A stretch of DNA of 64,000 bases from Serratia rubidaea (GCA_901472405.1 LR590463.1:3534001-3598000), one strand, 5' to 3'; counted from the stretch's first letter, positions 11,060-22,763 are shown. Notes: generated by a model not told the origin, from the letters alone. Numbers and translations: made by a program.

Positions 11060-11962
11060 TTACAGCGCCAGCAAACGCGTCAGCGACGGCGCAAAGTAGT
11101 AGCTGCCGCTCACCGCGCGGGTGAAGCGCAGCATGGCGTCATGCTTGCCGTCCGTTTCACCGAACATGCTCAGCAACTGCTGTTCGATATTATGCAGACG
11201 CGCGCAGTAGGCGATAAAGAACAGGCCGTGCTTACCGCTGGCGGTGCCGTACGGCAGGCTCTGGCGCAGAATTTTCAGCCCCTTGCCGTTCTCTTTCAGA
11301 TCGACGCGGCTGACGTGCGAGGTGTTTGGCCGCGCTTCCGGCGGCAGCTCTTCGCTGTCCTGCTTGGTGCGGCCGATAATCTGTTCCTGCTGCTCGGTGC
11401 TAAAGCGCGACCACTGGCGCAGGTTGTGTTCATAACGCTGGACGAACACGTAGCTGCCGCCGGCGTCCTGTGCGTCGTCTTCGCCAATCACCGCCACTTC
11501 CGCACGCTGCTCGCCCTGCGGGTTTTCGGTGCCGTCGATAAAGCCGCTCAGATCGCGCTCTTCCACCCAGCGGAAACCGTGGGTCTCTTCTTCCACCTTG
11601 ATGGTGTTGCCGAAGGCCGCCAGCGCCGCCTGCGCCAGGGTAAAGTTAACATCATGACGTAACGACTGGATGTGAATCAGCAGATCGCGCTGCGTCGCCG
11701 GCGCCAGCCCTTTGCCAAGCGGGGTGAAAGGCTTGAGCTCCGACGCGCCCTGACCGTTGGAAAGATCGTGCCAGACGTCGTAACCAAAGGCGACCACCGC
11801 CCCCAGTTTGGCGTCAGGGAATTGTTGCTGCAGTTCGCTCAGCGTCTGGCAAAACTGCTTGCAGCCCTGACGCAGATCGGCAAACTCCCCCTGAACCATG
11901 GCTTCCATAAAAATGGCGAAACGGCAGTGCTCCAGCAAAAGACCGCTCTGAACCTGTGTCAT
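11060..11962 (-). CDS. yfeX: DyP-type haem peroxidase YfeX
   Basis: Cytoplasmic dye-decolorising peroxidase (P-type subfamily) of 300 residues; E. coli YfeX oxidises porphyrinogens and has been proposed to act on haem. The DyP signature GFIDGTENP holds the distal Asp, and the proximal haem-ligand His is in [10 protein letters not shown] near residue 215. No signal peptide is visible. Gene order yfeX, yfeY, yfeZ matches E. coli. The frame is intact. Confidence 0.93.
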   Translation of the reverse strand: MTQVQSGLLLEHCRFAIFMEAMVQGEFADLRQGCKQFCQTLSELQQQFPDAKLGAVVAFGYDVWHDLSNGQGASELKPFTPLGKGLAPATQRDLLIHIQSLRHDVNFTLAQAALAAFGNTIKVEEETHGFRWVEERDLSGFIDGTENPQGEQRAEVAVIGEDDAQDAGGSYVFVQRYEHNLRQWSRFSTEQQEQIIGRTKQDSEELPPEARPNTSHVSRVDLKENGKGLKILRQSLPYGTASGKHGLFFIAYCARLHNIEQQLLSMFGETDGKHDAMLRFTRAVSGSYYFAPSLTRLLAL

Positions 11963-12098
11963 GTAGTTACCCTCGTTCCTTATTCGCTCACCGCGCAGGC
12001 CGCGCCCGCGCGGTTAAAATCAGCCATAATCATACCGCAAGCGGGCGGGATTACCTTGCCTGAACGCAAAGAAAATTGCTCACGCCGTCGCAGAGCGT

Positions 12099-12682
12099 TT
12101 ACTGCGGCTTGGCGTGCCAGACAATTTTGCTGACCGTCCAGTTCTGCAGGGTATCGTCCGGCGGCATGATATCCTTCGGCCCGGCCCACTGGCCGCTGAA
12201 CAGGTAAGTGACGTAGCGGCTCTGGCCGGCGACGCACTCGACCTTGCCGACGTCTTCGCCCTCGCCCGGCTTACAGGCGCCGAAGGCCTTGCTGTACAGC
12301 TCGCTGAACGGCGTGCCGAGCTTGCTGCCCAAGCGGTCACCACGTCCTGATCCATCACGTCGACCCGCTGCACGCTGCCTTTCGGCTCGCCGCTGATCAC
12401 CAGCTTGATATCGTTGCCGTCCATCGCCTGATAAAAGGCGACGATCTGGCCGTTATTGGTGCCCATGCCGCTACGCAGGCGATAATTGCCGTCCAGGCCC
12501 TCGTCGATCGCGTGCTCCAGCATCGGCGTGCCGCCGTTAATGTCGCCGACGCCTTTGCCGCTGACTTCCAGACTGCTGCCGAACCAGTTGAACGGCGACA
12601 GGCTTGACCAGGAGAAATTGGACATCGTCGAACAGCCGGTCAGCACCAGCGGCAGCCCTAACAACAGCGGGCGAATATTCAT
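12099..12682 (-). CDS. yfeY: Lipoprotein YfeY (frame interrupted once)
   Basis: Envelope lipoprotein of unknown function. The start at 12682 gives a signal peptide with lipobox LTGC (residues about 13-16), so the mature protein should be lipid-anchored. About 194 residues in full. An apparent one-base deletion in the C run 12328-12330 breaks the frame after VVTAW; the next frame continues GSKLGTPFSELYSKAFG through to KIVWHAKPQ. The order next to yfeX and yfeZ supports the name. Confidence 0.82.
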
Positions 12683-12834
12683 TTCGTAGCTCCTTAACAT
12701 CGGTCGCGGGGGCGGGCTGCGCCTCCGCGGTTATTCGCGTTATGTGAACGCCAGCCTCTCACACTGGCCGGCGCTTCACCATCGGTTGCCTGCTTGGAGT
12801 GCAGAAAATGCGAAAAGTGCCGCAAACCGGCGCG

Positions 12835-13326
12835 CTACTCCTGCGCGGAATCCGAGAAACAGGCGCGCAGACGGCGGTTAACCAGCAGATAGGCCAGCGC
12901 CAGCGCATCCAGCAGCGCCAGCACGCCGTCAAGCAGCGGCGTGCCCTCCCCCTGCCAGACGCCCGCCAGCGAACCGCCCAGCGCCGCCAGCAGCGACAGC
13001 AGCAGCACCCAGCGCCAGGCGCGCCACAGCCGCGGCCACTGCGCCCGGCGTCCGCTGAGCAAAAACGCCAGCGCCGCCGGCAGGCCGAGCGCCATACCGT
13101 ACCAAAAAGAGCGGGTGTCGGGGTAAAACAGCGCCAGCATGCTCTCCCCCTGCTGGCGCGAGGCGCCGGCCATCACAAACAGCAGCCAGGTGCGCGCCTG
13201 CAAAATTAACACGCCCCAGAACCACAGCGGCAGGCGCAACACGCCGTGGCTGTCGTAATCATCCGGGGAAAAAACGGGAGAAGGCTTCACGGCCGTTTCC
13301 TTAATTGTCCGTTGTCGTGCAGACAC
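12835..13326 (-). CDS. yfeZ: Inner-membrane protein YfeZ (DUF2919 family)
   Basis: Small inner-membrane protein of unknown function, up to 163 residues, with about four hydrophobic segments (near 30-55, 70-90, 103-123 and 130-150). The segment FSPDDYDSHGVLRLPLWFW is typical of the DUF2919 family. The ATG at 13326 is taken; a GTG 36 bases downstream (giving MKPSPVF) is an equally reasonable start. It lies upstream of yfeY on the same strand. Confidence 0.78.
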   Translation of the reverse strand: MSARQRTIKETAVKPSPVFSPDDYDSHGVLRLPLWFWGVLILQARTWLLFVMAGASRQQGESMLALFYPDTRSFWYGMALGLPAALAFLLSGRRAQWPRLWRAWRWVLLLSLLAALGGSLAGVWQGEGTPLLDGVLALLDALALAYLLVNRRLRACFSDSAQE

Positions 13327-13486
13327 AGATGGGAGTCCGCGCCGGCAATTTCAATCCTGCCGGCAGAAATTCCTGCGCCGGCTTAAGAAGCTCTTAAGAT
13401 TGATGTGCTTTACTTAGCACTATCAACTGAGCGACGCCGCTCGCCGGCGCGCACGATTCACTGCAAAACGAAAAGGAAGCTTAACA

Positions 13487-13879
13487 ATGAAAAAACTGAC
13501 TCTGGCAGCATTGATCGCCCTGTGCAGCACCCCGGTTCTGGCGCAGCAGGGCGGCTTCGACGGCCCCGGCGCGCAGAACGTGCAACAGACTCAGCAGGGC
13601 GGTTTTTCCGGCCCCAGCGCTTCGCTGACCACGGTCGACAAGGTGAAATCGATGAGCGATGACGCCTGGGTGATGCTGCAAGGCAATATTGAACAGCGCG
13701 TCGGCGACGACACCTACACCTTCCGCGACGCCACCGGCACGCTGACGGTGGAAATCGACCACAAACGCTGGAACGGTCAGACCATTACGCCGAAAGATAA
13801 AGTTCAGCTGGAAGGTAAGGTTGATAAAGAGTGGAGCAAGCTGGAAGTGGATGTGAAAAACCTCAAGAAAATCCAGTAA
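13487..13879 (+). CDS. Periplasmic BOF-domain stress protein, YgiW/YdeI family
   Basis: A 130-residue exported protein: Sec signal peptide with cleavage after VLA, a Gln/Gly-rich linker containing two GGF-x-GP repeats, then the bacterial OB-fold (BOF) domain starting near SLTTVDKV. E. coli relatives YgiW and YdeI help survival under oxidative or antimicrobial-peptide stress. Upstream, CTTAAGA and a direct repeat of similar sequence near 13388-13400 could be a regulator site, but this is a guess. AAGGAAG precedes the ATG as ribosome binding site. Confidence 0.85.
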   Translation: MKKLTLAALIALCSTPVLAQQGGFDGPGAQNVQQTQQGGFSGPSASLTTVDKVKSMSDDAWVMLQGNIEQRVGDDTYTFRDATGTLTVEIDHKRWNGQTITPKDKVQLEGKVDKEWSKLEVDVKNLKKIQ

Positions 13880-13887
13880 CGCTGACG

Positions 13888-13908
13888 GGGCGGCGGCCAG
13901 CGCCGCCC
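13888..13908. terminator. GC-rich hairpin between the ygiW-like gene and ypeA
   Basis: A perfect 8-bp stem (GGGCGGCG / CGCCGCCC, loop GCCAG) lies between two convergent genes. There is no strong T tract, so it is a likely but weakly supported bidirectional terminator. Confidence 0.5.
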
Positions 13909-13915
13909 TCTCGGC

Positions 13916-14341
13916 TCAGTATTCCTGATCTTCGATCAGCCGTTTACCCAGGCTGGTAATGCCCTGGATTTCATAGCCGAGCTTTTCATACATTTCGACC
14001 ACGGTGTCGTTATCCTCGCGCACCATCAGCTGGATTTTCGGACAGCCGCGCGCCATCAGCTTCTTTTCCAGCCGGTTAATCAGCGCGTTGGCGATGCCGC
14101 GGCCGCGATAATCCGGATGCACGCCAAGATAATAGGCCGAACCGCGATGGCCGTCATAGCCGCCCATCACCGAGCCGACCACCTCGCCGCCGACTTCCGC
14201 CACCAGGAACAGATCGGCATCGTGATGCAGTTTACGTTCGATATCCATTTCCGGATCGTTCCACGGGCGCAGCAGGTCGCACCTTTCCCAAAGCGTGATG
14301 ACCTCTTCAAAGTCGTCTTGCCGAAATACGCGAATTTCCAT
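13916..14341 (-). CDS. ypeA: GNAT family acetyltransferase YpeA
   Basis: Small GNAT-fold N-acetyltransferase, 141 residues, cytoplasmic. The acetyl-CoA binding segment (motif A) is [20 protein letters not shown] and the C-terminal strand contains MYEKLGYE. The substrate is not established. In E. coli ypeA lies next to amiA, as it does here. The frame is intact. Confidence 0.9.
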   Translation of the reverse strand: MEIRVFRQDDFEEVITLWERCDLLRPWNDPEMDIERKLHHDADLFLVAEVGGEVVGSVMGGYDGHRGSAYYLGVHPDYRGRGIANALINRLEKKLMARGCPKIQLMVREDNDTVVEMYEKLGYEIQGITSLGKRLIEDQEY

Positions 14342-14379
14342 CGTTGTTCGCCGCTGTTAATGAGTTATTTCTCTGATTA

Positions 14380-14494
14380 TATACCCTAAATAATTCCAGT
14401 TACAGAAAGGCGCAAGGGGAGAAATCCCGCTGAGCTTACTCAGATCGGTGATTCAGCCGCCAACGCATCCGTAACTTGAAGGATGACGGGCCTA
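14380..14494. repeat. ERIC (IRU) repeat element
   Basis: About 115 bp beginning TATACCCTAAATAATTC-like and ending AACTTGAAGGATGACGGG, with an internal palindromic AGCTTACTCAGAT core. These match the termini and centre of the enterobacterial repetitive intergenic consensus. It occupies the ypeA-amiA intergenic region and may fold into a long imperfect hairpin in transcripts. Confidence 0.85.
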
Positions 14495-14656
14495 CCCCAA
14501 ATAAGCGGCGCTGCCGCAAGGATGCTGAAAGAGAACGCCTTTTTCGCCCTTGAAAACGGAAACCCTGTTAATAAATGGAAATAGTTATCATCTCGAACGC
14601 CGCCGTTCAATACGATATAACATTGCAAATAGTTTGCAGCGACGGAGCACAACGGC

Positions 14657-15541
14657 ATGAAAAAACAGCTAAAACCCTTTCTTAACTTCACCCCGCTGAA
14701 CACCTCGTCCTCACGTCGCCAACTGCTGCTGTCGGGCCTGGCGTTCGCCCTGCTCGGCGGCAAAGCCGGCGCGGCGCAGGCGCGGGAGTCCGGCGGCATG
14801 CTGCGCAGCGCGCACGCCAAACCGGCCGCCAAACCGGCCGGCAGCAAACGGCTGGTGATGCTCGACCCCGGCCACGGCGGCATCGACTCCGGCGCGGTCG
14901 GCCACGAAGGCGCACAGGAAAAGCACGTGGTGCTGGAAATTGCCAACCACGTGCGCCGCTTTCTGCACCAGCACGACCACGTCGAGGCGCGGTTGACGCG
15001 TGAAGAAGACCACTTTATTCCGCTGTTCCAGCGGGTGGAAATCGCCCATCAGCATCAGGCCGATCTGTTTATTTCCATCCATGCCGACGGCTTCACCAAT
15101 CCGTCGGCCAACGGCGCCTCGGTCTTCGCCCTGTCCAACCGCGGCGCCAGCAGCGCCATGGCGCGCTATCTGTCAAAACGTGAAAACGCCGCCGATGAGG
15201 TGGCCGGCGCCAAATATAAGCAGCAGGATAATTATCTGCAGCAGGCGCTGTTCGATCTGGTGCAGACCAACACCATCAACAACAGCCTGACCCTTGGCCG
15301 CCACGTGCTGGGGCAGATCCGCCCGGTGCACCATCTGCACAGCCAAAGCACCGAGCAGGCGGCGTTTGCGGTGCTGAAATCCCCGTCCATTCCGTCGGTG
15401 CTGGTGGAGACCTCGTTTATCACCAACCCGCATGAAGAGCAGCTGCTCGGCACCACCGCCTTCCGCGAAAAGATCGCCCGCGCCATCGCCGACGGCATTC
15501 TCGCCTTCTTGCGCGAGGCGGACCGCCGGCGCACGGCCTAA
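14657..15541 (+). CDS. amiA: Periplasmic N-acetylmuramoyl-L-alanine amidase AmiA
   Basis: Zinc amidase that cleaves the amide bond between MurNAc and the stem peptide during septum splitting. The 294-residue protein has a twin-arginine signal (SSRRQLLLSGLAFALLG), so it is exported folded by Tat. The Amidase_3 domain starts near residue 65 with LDPGHGGIDSG (Zn His); further ligands lie in EKHVVLE and FISIHAD, and the catalytic Glu in SVLVETSFITN. It directly precedes hemF, as in E. coli. Confidence 0.95.
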   Translation: MKKQLKPFLNFTPLNTSSSRRQLLLSGLAFALLGGKAGAAQARESGGMLRSAHAKPAAKPAGSKRLVMLDPGHGGIDSGAVGHEGAQEKHVVLEIANHVRRFLHQHDHVEARLTREEDHFIPLFQRVEIAHQHQADLFISIHADGFTNPSANGASVFALSNRGASSAMARYLSKRENAADEVAGAKYKQQDNYLQQALFDLVQTNTINNSLTLGRHVLGQIRPVHHLHSQSTEQAAFAVLKSPSIPSVLVETSFITNPHEEQLLGTTAFREKIARAIADGILAFLREADRRRTA

Positions 15542-15606
15542 TCGCCTCGGCGGCGCTTTTGGGTATATACTTGACGGCTGTTTAAGACTGACGTGCGAAC
15601 CACCCG

Positions 15607-16525
<919 letters not shown>

Positions 16526-16526
<1 letters not shown>

Positions 16527-16976
16527 TGCAGATTTGGGTTGATGCGGACGCCTGTCCGAACGTGATTAAAGAGGTGCTGTTCCGCGCCGCCGATCGCACC
16601 GCCACGCTGGTGACGCTGGTGGCCAACCAGCCGCTGCGCACGCCGCCGTCGAAGTATCTGCGCACGCTGCAGGTGGCCGCCGGTTTCGACGTGGCGGACA
16701 ACGAGATCGTCCGCCGCTGCGAAGCGGGCGATCTGGTGATCACCGCCGATATTCCGCTGGCGGCGGAAGTGATAGAAAAAAGGCGCGGCGGCGCTGAATC
16801 CGCGCGGCGAGCGCTATACCCCGGCCACCATTCGCGAGCGGCTCAATATGCGCGATTTTATGGATACCCTGCGCGCCAGCGGCATTCAGACCGGCGGCCC
16901 GAACGCCCTGAACCAGCGCGACCGTCAGCAGTTCGCCAACGAGCTGGATAAGTGGCTGCAGCAGCGTAAACGCTAA
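16526..16976 (+). CDS. YaiI/YqxD family protein (DUF188; frame interrupted once)
   Basis: Small cytoplasmic protein of the DUF188 family, about 150 residues, function not established; the fold resembles NYN/PIN-type nucleases. The family start WVDADACPN and the [11 protein letters not shown] segment are clear. An apparent one-base insertion in the A run 16776-16781 shifts the frame; the next frame continues [17 protein letters not shown] and ends WLQQRKR. It starts one base inside the hemF stop, so the two are coupled. Its stop overlaps the convergent chaN stop. Confidence 0.85.
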
Positions 16977-17813
16977 TCCGCCGCCGGCGTCGCCCACAGG
17001 TAGTCGGCCTGCTCCTTACCCACTTCGCTCCCCTGCTCCACCAGCATCAGCACCGCCGGCCGTACCGCCGGCTGTAAATCTTGCATATGCAGCGGCACCC
17101 CCACCAGCCGGGAGGCATGATAGCCGCCGGCAATCAGCAGGCTCGGCGTCGGCGCCGCCAGCAGCCGCTGCGCCATACGGCGATCGCGCTGCTGTTGAAT
17201 GGCGACCATCGCCGCCAGCTGCGGCGCCTCAATCTGGCCGCCGTGGGCGGCGCGTATGGTCTCCGCCAGCCCCTGACGCACCGCGCGCGGGTGGATAGCC
17301 GGCCCGGCGGCAGCTGCGGCCGCTGATAAATCGCCCTAATCTCACTGCGGTCCAGATTGGCCGACCACAGCGGATACGGCGCCATCAGCGCGGCGGTCAC
17401 CAGATCGCCGTACTGCGCCCACGGCCAGCTCTGCCGCCAGCCCAATTCCGCCGGCAGTTCGTCCGGCACCACCCGCTCGCCGCGCTGCAGACGCGCTTGC
17501 AGCGCATCGACCTGCGCCTGCCGGTCGGGGTTAATCATCTCCAGCAGCACGCTGCCCTGCGGACGCTGCTGCGGCAACTGCTGCACCAGCCACAGCTCCG
17601 CGCGATGGTGATAAGGGTTATCGTGCTTTTCCCCGACGATCAGCCGCGGCGCCTGCGCCAGCCGCGCCAACAGCTGCGGCGGCGTCAGCGTTTCGCCGCT
17701 GCGCAAATCGGTGATGACGCCCGGCGGCGGCGCGGCCTTGCCGCTGTTCTGCCGGCAGGAACCTGCGAGCAGGCGCTGAGCACCAGCACCGCGATGAAAA
17801 CCCAAAATTTCAT
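16973..17813 (-). CDS. chaN: ChaN family haem-related lipoprotein (frame interrupted twice)
   Basis: Lipoprotein of about 280 residues; the Campylobacter ChaN homologue binds haem and is iron-regulated. The start at 17813 gives a signal peptide with lipobox LSAC. Conserved family parts are [21 protein letters not shown] and [12 protein letters not shown]. Two apparent one-base deletions (near 17755-17768, just after the lipobox Cys, and near 17302-17308) split the frame; the length matches two deletions. A Fur-box-like site lies 36 bp upstream. Haem or iron acquisition is inferred from family and regulation. Confidence 0.82.
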
Positions 17814-17848
17814 AGTGTTATCCTTCTGCCGATCGTGCGCCCATTATA

Positions 17849-17867
17849 GATAACAATTATCATTTAC
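17849..17867. promoter_or_regulatory. Putative Fur box upstream of chaN
   Basis: GATAACAATTATCATTTAC agrees with the 19-bp Fur consensus at 14 of 19 positions, counted by eye. It lies 36 bp upstream of chaN and about 100 bp upstream of mmuP, so repression of chaN by iron-loaded Fur is likely; an effect on mmuP is possible. Confidence 0.65.
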
Positions 17868-17970
17868 AAATAACAAATTGGCGCTAAACCGCTTTGCGCA
17901 TTGATTTCGCCGCGCGGAGCGGGTATAACGACTAGCCATTTAGATACTTAGACGTCTATACGGACAAAAA

Positions 17971-19388
17971 ATGCAAACATCTTCTGTCAGCCATGAAGGG
18001 CAGTTCAAACGCAGCATGAAGGCCCGCCATCTGGTGATGCTTTCCCTCGGCGGCGTGATCGGCACCGGATTGTTCTTCAACACCGGCTATATCATCGCCT
18101 CCACCGGCGCACTCGGTACGCTGCTGGCCTACCTGATCGGCGCGCTGGTGGTTTATCTGGTGATGCTGTGCCTCGCGAGCTTGCCGTCGCCATGCCGGAA
18201 ACCGGCGCGTTCCACGTCTACGCCTCGCGCTATCTCGGCCCGGCGACCGGCTACACCGTCGCCTGGCTGTACTGGCTGACCTGGACGGTGGCGCTCGGCT
18301 CCAGCCTGACCGCCGCCGGCTTCTGCATGCAGTACTGGTTTCCTCAGTCGCCGGTGTGGCTGTGGTGCCTGATTTTCTGCGCGGCGATCTTCCTGCTGAA
18401 CGTGGTCACCACCCGCTTCTTCGCCGAAAGCGAGTTCTGGTTCTCGCTGATCAAGGTGGTCACCATTCTGGCGTTTATCATTCTGGGCGGCGCGGCGCTG
18501 TTCGGCATTATTCCGATGAAAGACGGCACGCCGGCGCCGTTCCTGCATAACCTGACCGCCTCCGGCTGGCTGCCGAACGGCACGCTGCCGATTCTGATGA
18601 CCATGGTGGCGGTGAACTTCGCCTTTTCCGGCACGGAGCTGATCGGCATCGCCGCCGCGAAACGAAAACCCGGAAAAAGTCGTGCCCTGGCGATCCGCAC
18701 CACGGTGATCCGCCTGATGGTGTTCTTTATCGGCACGGTATTCGTGCTGGCGGCCCTGCTGCCGATGGAGCAGGCCGGAGTGGTGAAAAGCCCGTTTGTG
18801 TTGGTCTTCGAGCGTATCGGCGTGCCCTACGCCGCCGATATCTTCAACTTTGTGATCCTGACCGCCATCCTGTCGGCCGCCAACTCGGGGCTGTACGCCT
18901 CCGGCCGCATGCTGTGGTCACTGGCCAATCAGCGCACGCTGCCGGCCTACTTTGCCCGGGTCAACCGCCGCGGCATCCCGTTTAACGCCCTGACCTTCAG
19001 CATGCTCGGCGGCGTGCTGGCGCTGCTGACCAGCGTGATTGCGCCGGATACGGTATTTGTCGCGCTGTCGGCGATTTCCGGCTTCGCCGTGGTGGCGGTG
19101 TGGCTGAGCATCTGCGCGGCCCACTACGCGTTTCGCCGCAGCTATCTGCGCAGCGGCCAGCCACTGAGCGGCCTCAAGTTCCGCGCGCCCGCCTACCCGC
19201 TGACGCCGATCGCCGGCTTCGCGCTCTGTCTGCTGGCGTGCATCGGCCTGGCCTTCGACGCCGAACAACGCATAGCGCTCTATTGCGGCCTGCCGTTTGT
19301 CGCACTGTGCTATGTCGCCTACTATGTCAGCCACGGCGCAGGCAAAAAAACCACCGAACTCAATGCAGGAGAAAAACATGTCGGTTAA
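17971..19388 (+). CDS. mmuP: S-methylmethionine permease MmuP (frame interrupted)
   Basis: Amino-acid permease of the APC superfamily with about 12 membrane segments and about 473 residues. Pairing with mmuM points to S-methylmethionine uptake. The consensus [12 protein letters not shown] is near the N-terminus. An apparent one-base deletion near 18174 breaks the frame before [14 protein letters not shown]. Near 18655-18690 three further single-base losses cancel out, so the conserved GETENP-type segment reads as [10 protein letters not shown]; the span modulo 3 agrees with four losses. It overlaps mmuM by 11 bp. Confidence 0.85.
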
Positions 19389-20315
19389 TAATCCTCTGGC
19401 CCGCTGTTGGCTGACGAACGCGCGTTGATTCTCGACGGCGCGCTGGCCACCGAGCTGGAGGCGCGCGGCTGCGATTTAAGCGATCCGCTCTGGTCCGCCA
19501 AGGTGTTGCTGGAAAACCCCACGCTTATCTATCAGGTGCATCTGGATTATTTCCGCGCCGGCGCGCAGTGCGCCATTACGCCAGCTACCAGGCCACGCCG
19601 CAGGCTTTTTGCGCCGCGGCCTGAATGAGGAGCAGGCGCTGACGCTGATCGCCACCAGCGTGCAGCTGGCGCAGCAGGCGCGCGCGGACTATCTGGCGCA
19701 GCAGCCGCAGGCGGCGCCGCTGCTGGTGGCCGGCTCCGTCGGCCCCTACGGCGCGTTTCTGGCCGACGGCTCCGAATACCGCGGTGATTATCAGCTGCCG
19801 CAGGCGGAGATGATCGCCTTCCACCGTCCGCGCATCGCGGCGCTGGCCGCCGCCGGCGTTGACCTGCTGGCCTGCGAAACCCTGCCTCGTTTGCCGAACT
19901 GCAGGCGCTGCTGACGCTGCTGGCGGACTATCCGACGCTGGGCGCCTGGTTCTCCTTTACGCTGCGCGACAGCGAGCACCTGAGCGACGGCACGTCGCTT
20001 GCCGAGGTCGCCGCCCTGCTGAACGCCAGCCCGCAGGCGCTGGCGGTCGGCGTCAACTGCATCGCGCTGGAACAGGTGACCCCGGCGCTGCGCACGCTGG
20101 CCGCGCTGACCACGCTGCCGCTGCTGGCGTACCCGAACTCCGGCGAACACTACGACGCGGTCAGCAAAACCTGGCACGCCTGCGACGGCGAGCACGGCAG
20201 CCTGATCGGCCAGCTGGACGCCTGGCGGCAGAGCGGCGCGCGTCTGATCGGCGGCTGTTGCCGCACCACGCCGCAGGATATCCGCGCTATCGCCGGCCAG
20301 CTCGCCGGACGCTAA
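19378..20315 (+). CDS. mmuM: Homocysteine S-methyltransferase MmuM (frame interrupted four times)
   Basis: Zinc enzyme that transfers a methyl group from S-methylmethionine to homocysteine, giving two methionines. Reconstructed length about 313 residues. Zn ligands are visible in GVNCIALEQ and [10 protein letters not shown]; the N-terminus has [12 protein letters not shown]. Four apparent one-base deletions (near 19404, 19578, 19604-19608 and 19888) split the gene; their sum agrees with its length modulo 3. All conserved parts survive in order. It is coupled to mmuP, as in E. coli mmuPM. Confidence 0.85.
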
Positions 20316-20322
20316 ACGACAA

Positions 20323-20348
20323 AAGGGCGCAGCATCCGCTGCGCCCTT
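20323..20348. terminator. Bidirectional terminator between mmuM and maeB
   Basis: A perfect 11-bp stem (AAGGGCGCAGC / GCTGCGCCCTT, loop ATCC) lies between the convergent mmuM and maeB stops. A short T run follows on the maeB strand. Confidence 0.8.
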
Positions 20349-20372
20349 CTCATATACGCCACCGCGCGACGA

Positions 20373-22649
20373 TTACAGCGCGCGGTCTGCGCCTCAACCA
20401 CCGCCAGCGCCACCATATTAACGATGCGTCGCACCGAGGCGATCGGCGTCAGGATGTGCACCGGCTTCGCCACCCCCATCAGCACCGGCCCGACGGTCAC
20501 CCCTTCAGAAGAGGAGACGCGCAGCAGGTTGTAGCTGATGCGCGCGGCCTCCATATTCGGCATGATCAGCAGGTTGGCCGAGCCTTTCAGCGGGCTGTCC
20601 GGCATCAGATCGTGACGGATGCTTTCCACCAGCGCGGCGTCGCCGTGCATTTCGCCGTCAATTTCCAGCTCCGGCGCCATGCTGTTGACCAGCTCCAGCG
20701 TTTTGCGCATTTTGCGCGCCGCCGGGCAGTCGGAAGAGCCGAAGCTGGAGTGCGACAGCAGCGCGACCTTCGGCTCAATGCCGAAGCGTCGCACGGTTTC
20801 CGCCGCCATCAGGGTAATTTCCGCCAGCTGCTCCGGCGTCGGTCGTCGTTGACGTAGGTATCGGCGATAAAGGTGTTGCCGCTCGGCAGCAGCAGAGCGT
20901 TCATCGCCCCGGCGACGTGCGCGCCCTCGCGGAAGCCGAACACGTTTTTCACCACCTCATAGTGCTCATGGTAGCTGCCGATGGTGCCGCAAATCATCGC
21001 GTCGGCCTCGCCGCGGTGCAGCATAATGGCGGCAATCAGCGACGGGTTGCCGATCACCGCGCGGCGCGCCTGCTCCTGCGAAACGCCGCGGCGCTTCATG
21101 ATCTGGTAATACTCGCCCCAGTACTCTTTAAAACGCGGATCGGATTCGTTATTCACCACCTCAAAGTCTTTGCCCGGCGTCATCTGCAGGCCGAGTTTTT
21201 TCAGGCGCATCTCAATCACGCTCGGACGCCCGACCAGAATCGGGAACGCCAGCCCCTGCGACACCAGCTCTTGCGTGGCGTGCAGCACCCGCTCCTCTTC
21301 ACCTTCCGCCAGCACCACGCGCTTCATCTCTTTGCGCGCCTGGGCGAAGATCGGCTTCATAAACAGGTTGGTTTTGTAAACGAACTCGGTCAGTTCTCCA
21401 CGTAGGCGTCGAAGTCTTCAATCGGCCGCATCGCCACGCCCGAATCCATCGCCGCCTTGGCCACCGCCGGCGCGATCTTGACGATCAGGCGCGGGTCAAA
21501 CGGCTTGGGAATAATGTAGTCCGGGCCAAATGACAGATCCTGATCGTCATAGGCGGAGGCTACCACGTCGCTCTGCTCCGCCAGCGCCAGGTCGGCAATC
21601 GCATGCACGCAGGCCAGCTTCATCTCTTCGTTGATGGTGGTGGCGCCGACGTCCAGCGCGCCGCGGAAAATAAACGGGAAGCACAGTACGTTGTTGACCT
21701 GGTTCGGGTAGTCGGAGCGGCCGGTGCAGATAATCGCGTCCGGGCGCACTTCCTTCGCCAGCGGCGGCAGAATTTCCGGTTCCGGGTTGGCCAGCGCCAT
21801 GATCAGCGGATCCCGCGCCATGGTTTTCACCATCTCCTGCGTCAGCACGCCCGGGCCAGAGCAGCCAAGGAAGATATCGGCGTCCGGAATGGCGTCGGCC
21901 AGCGTGCGCTGCCCGTTGTCCTCGATGGCGTAGGCGGTCTTGGTTTCTTCCATTTTCTCGTCACGGCCTTGGTAGATCACCCCTTTGGAGTCGCACACCG
22001 TGATGTTCTGCCGATGCAGCCCCAGCGCCACCAGCAGGTTAAGGCAGGCGATCGACGCCGCGCCGGCGCCGGATACCACCAGACGCACATCGGAAATATT
22101 TTTCTTCACCACCCGCAGGCCGTTCAGCACCGCCGCGGTGGTGATGATCGCCGTACCGTGCTGGTCATCGTGGAACACCGGAATTTTCATCCGCTCGCGC
22201 AGCTTTTTCTCGATATAGAAGCATTCCGGCGCTTTGATATCTTCCAGGTTGATGCCGCCGAAGGTTGGCTCCAGCGCAGCGATCACGTCAATCAGCTTAT
22301 CCGGGTCATTTTCGTCCACTTCAATATCGAACACGTCGATGCCGGAAAACTTCTTGAACAGTACGCCTTTGCCCTCCATCACCGGCTTACCGGCCAGCGC
22401 GCCGATATTGCCCAGCCCCAGCACCGCGGTGCCGTTGGAGATAACCGCCACCAGGTTGCCGCGGGCGGTATATTTGTAGGCCGCCAGCGGATCTTCGGCA
22501 ATTTCCAGGCAAGGCGCGGCGACGCCCGGCGAGTAGGCCAGCGCCAGATCGCGCTGGGTGGCCAGCGGTTTGGTTGGGGAGACCTGGATTTTCCCTGGAA
22601 CAGGAAACTGATGGAAATCAAGGGCACTCTGTTTGAGCTGTTCGTCCAT
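20373..22649 (-). CDS. maeB: NADP-dependent malic enzyme MaeB (frame interrupted three times)
   Basis: Decarboxylates malate to pyruvate with NADP, giving NADPH for biosynthesis. It is the long bifunctional-looking form: malic domains at about 1-428 ([22 protein letters not shown]-binding [11 protein letters not shown]) and a C-terminal phosphotransacetylase-like domain (429-759) thought to be regulatory. Three apparent one-base deletions (near 21393-21396 at the domain junction, near 20840, and near 20380 at the last residues) split it. The span of 2277 is exactly three short of 760 codons, the length of the E. coli gene. Linked to talA-tktB as in E. coli, but with an insertion between. Confidence 0.94.
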
Positions 22650-22763
22650 TATAGGGTCCTTTGTTTTTACTTTTATCTGAGGTAAGGCTGTTTTGTTACA
22701 CCAGTATAGTGAGAGAATCGCCGCAAACTTTGAAGCCTGCCATAACCCTGCGCGAAACTTTCA

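Noticed and set aside
21603..22685. 360-codon open frame on the plus strand opposite maeB
   Set aside because: Shadow of the malic enzyme gene in GC-rich DNA; composition rich in His, Arg and Gln, with no family features.
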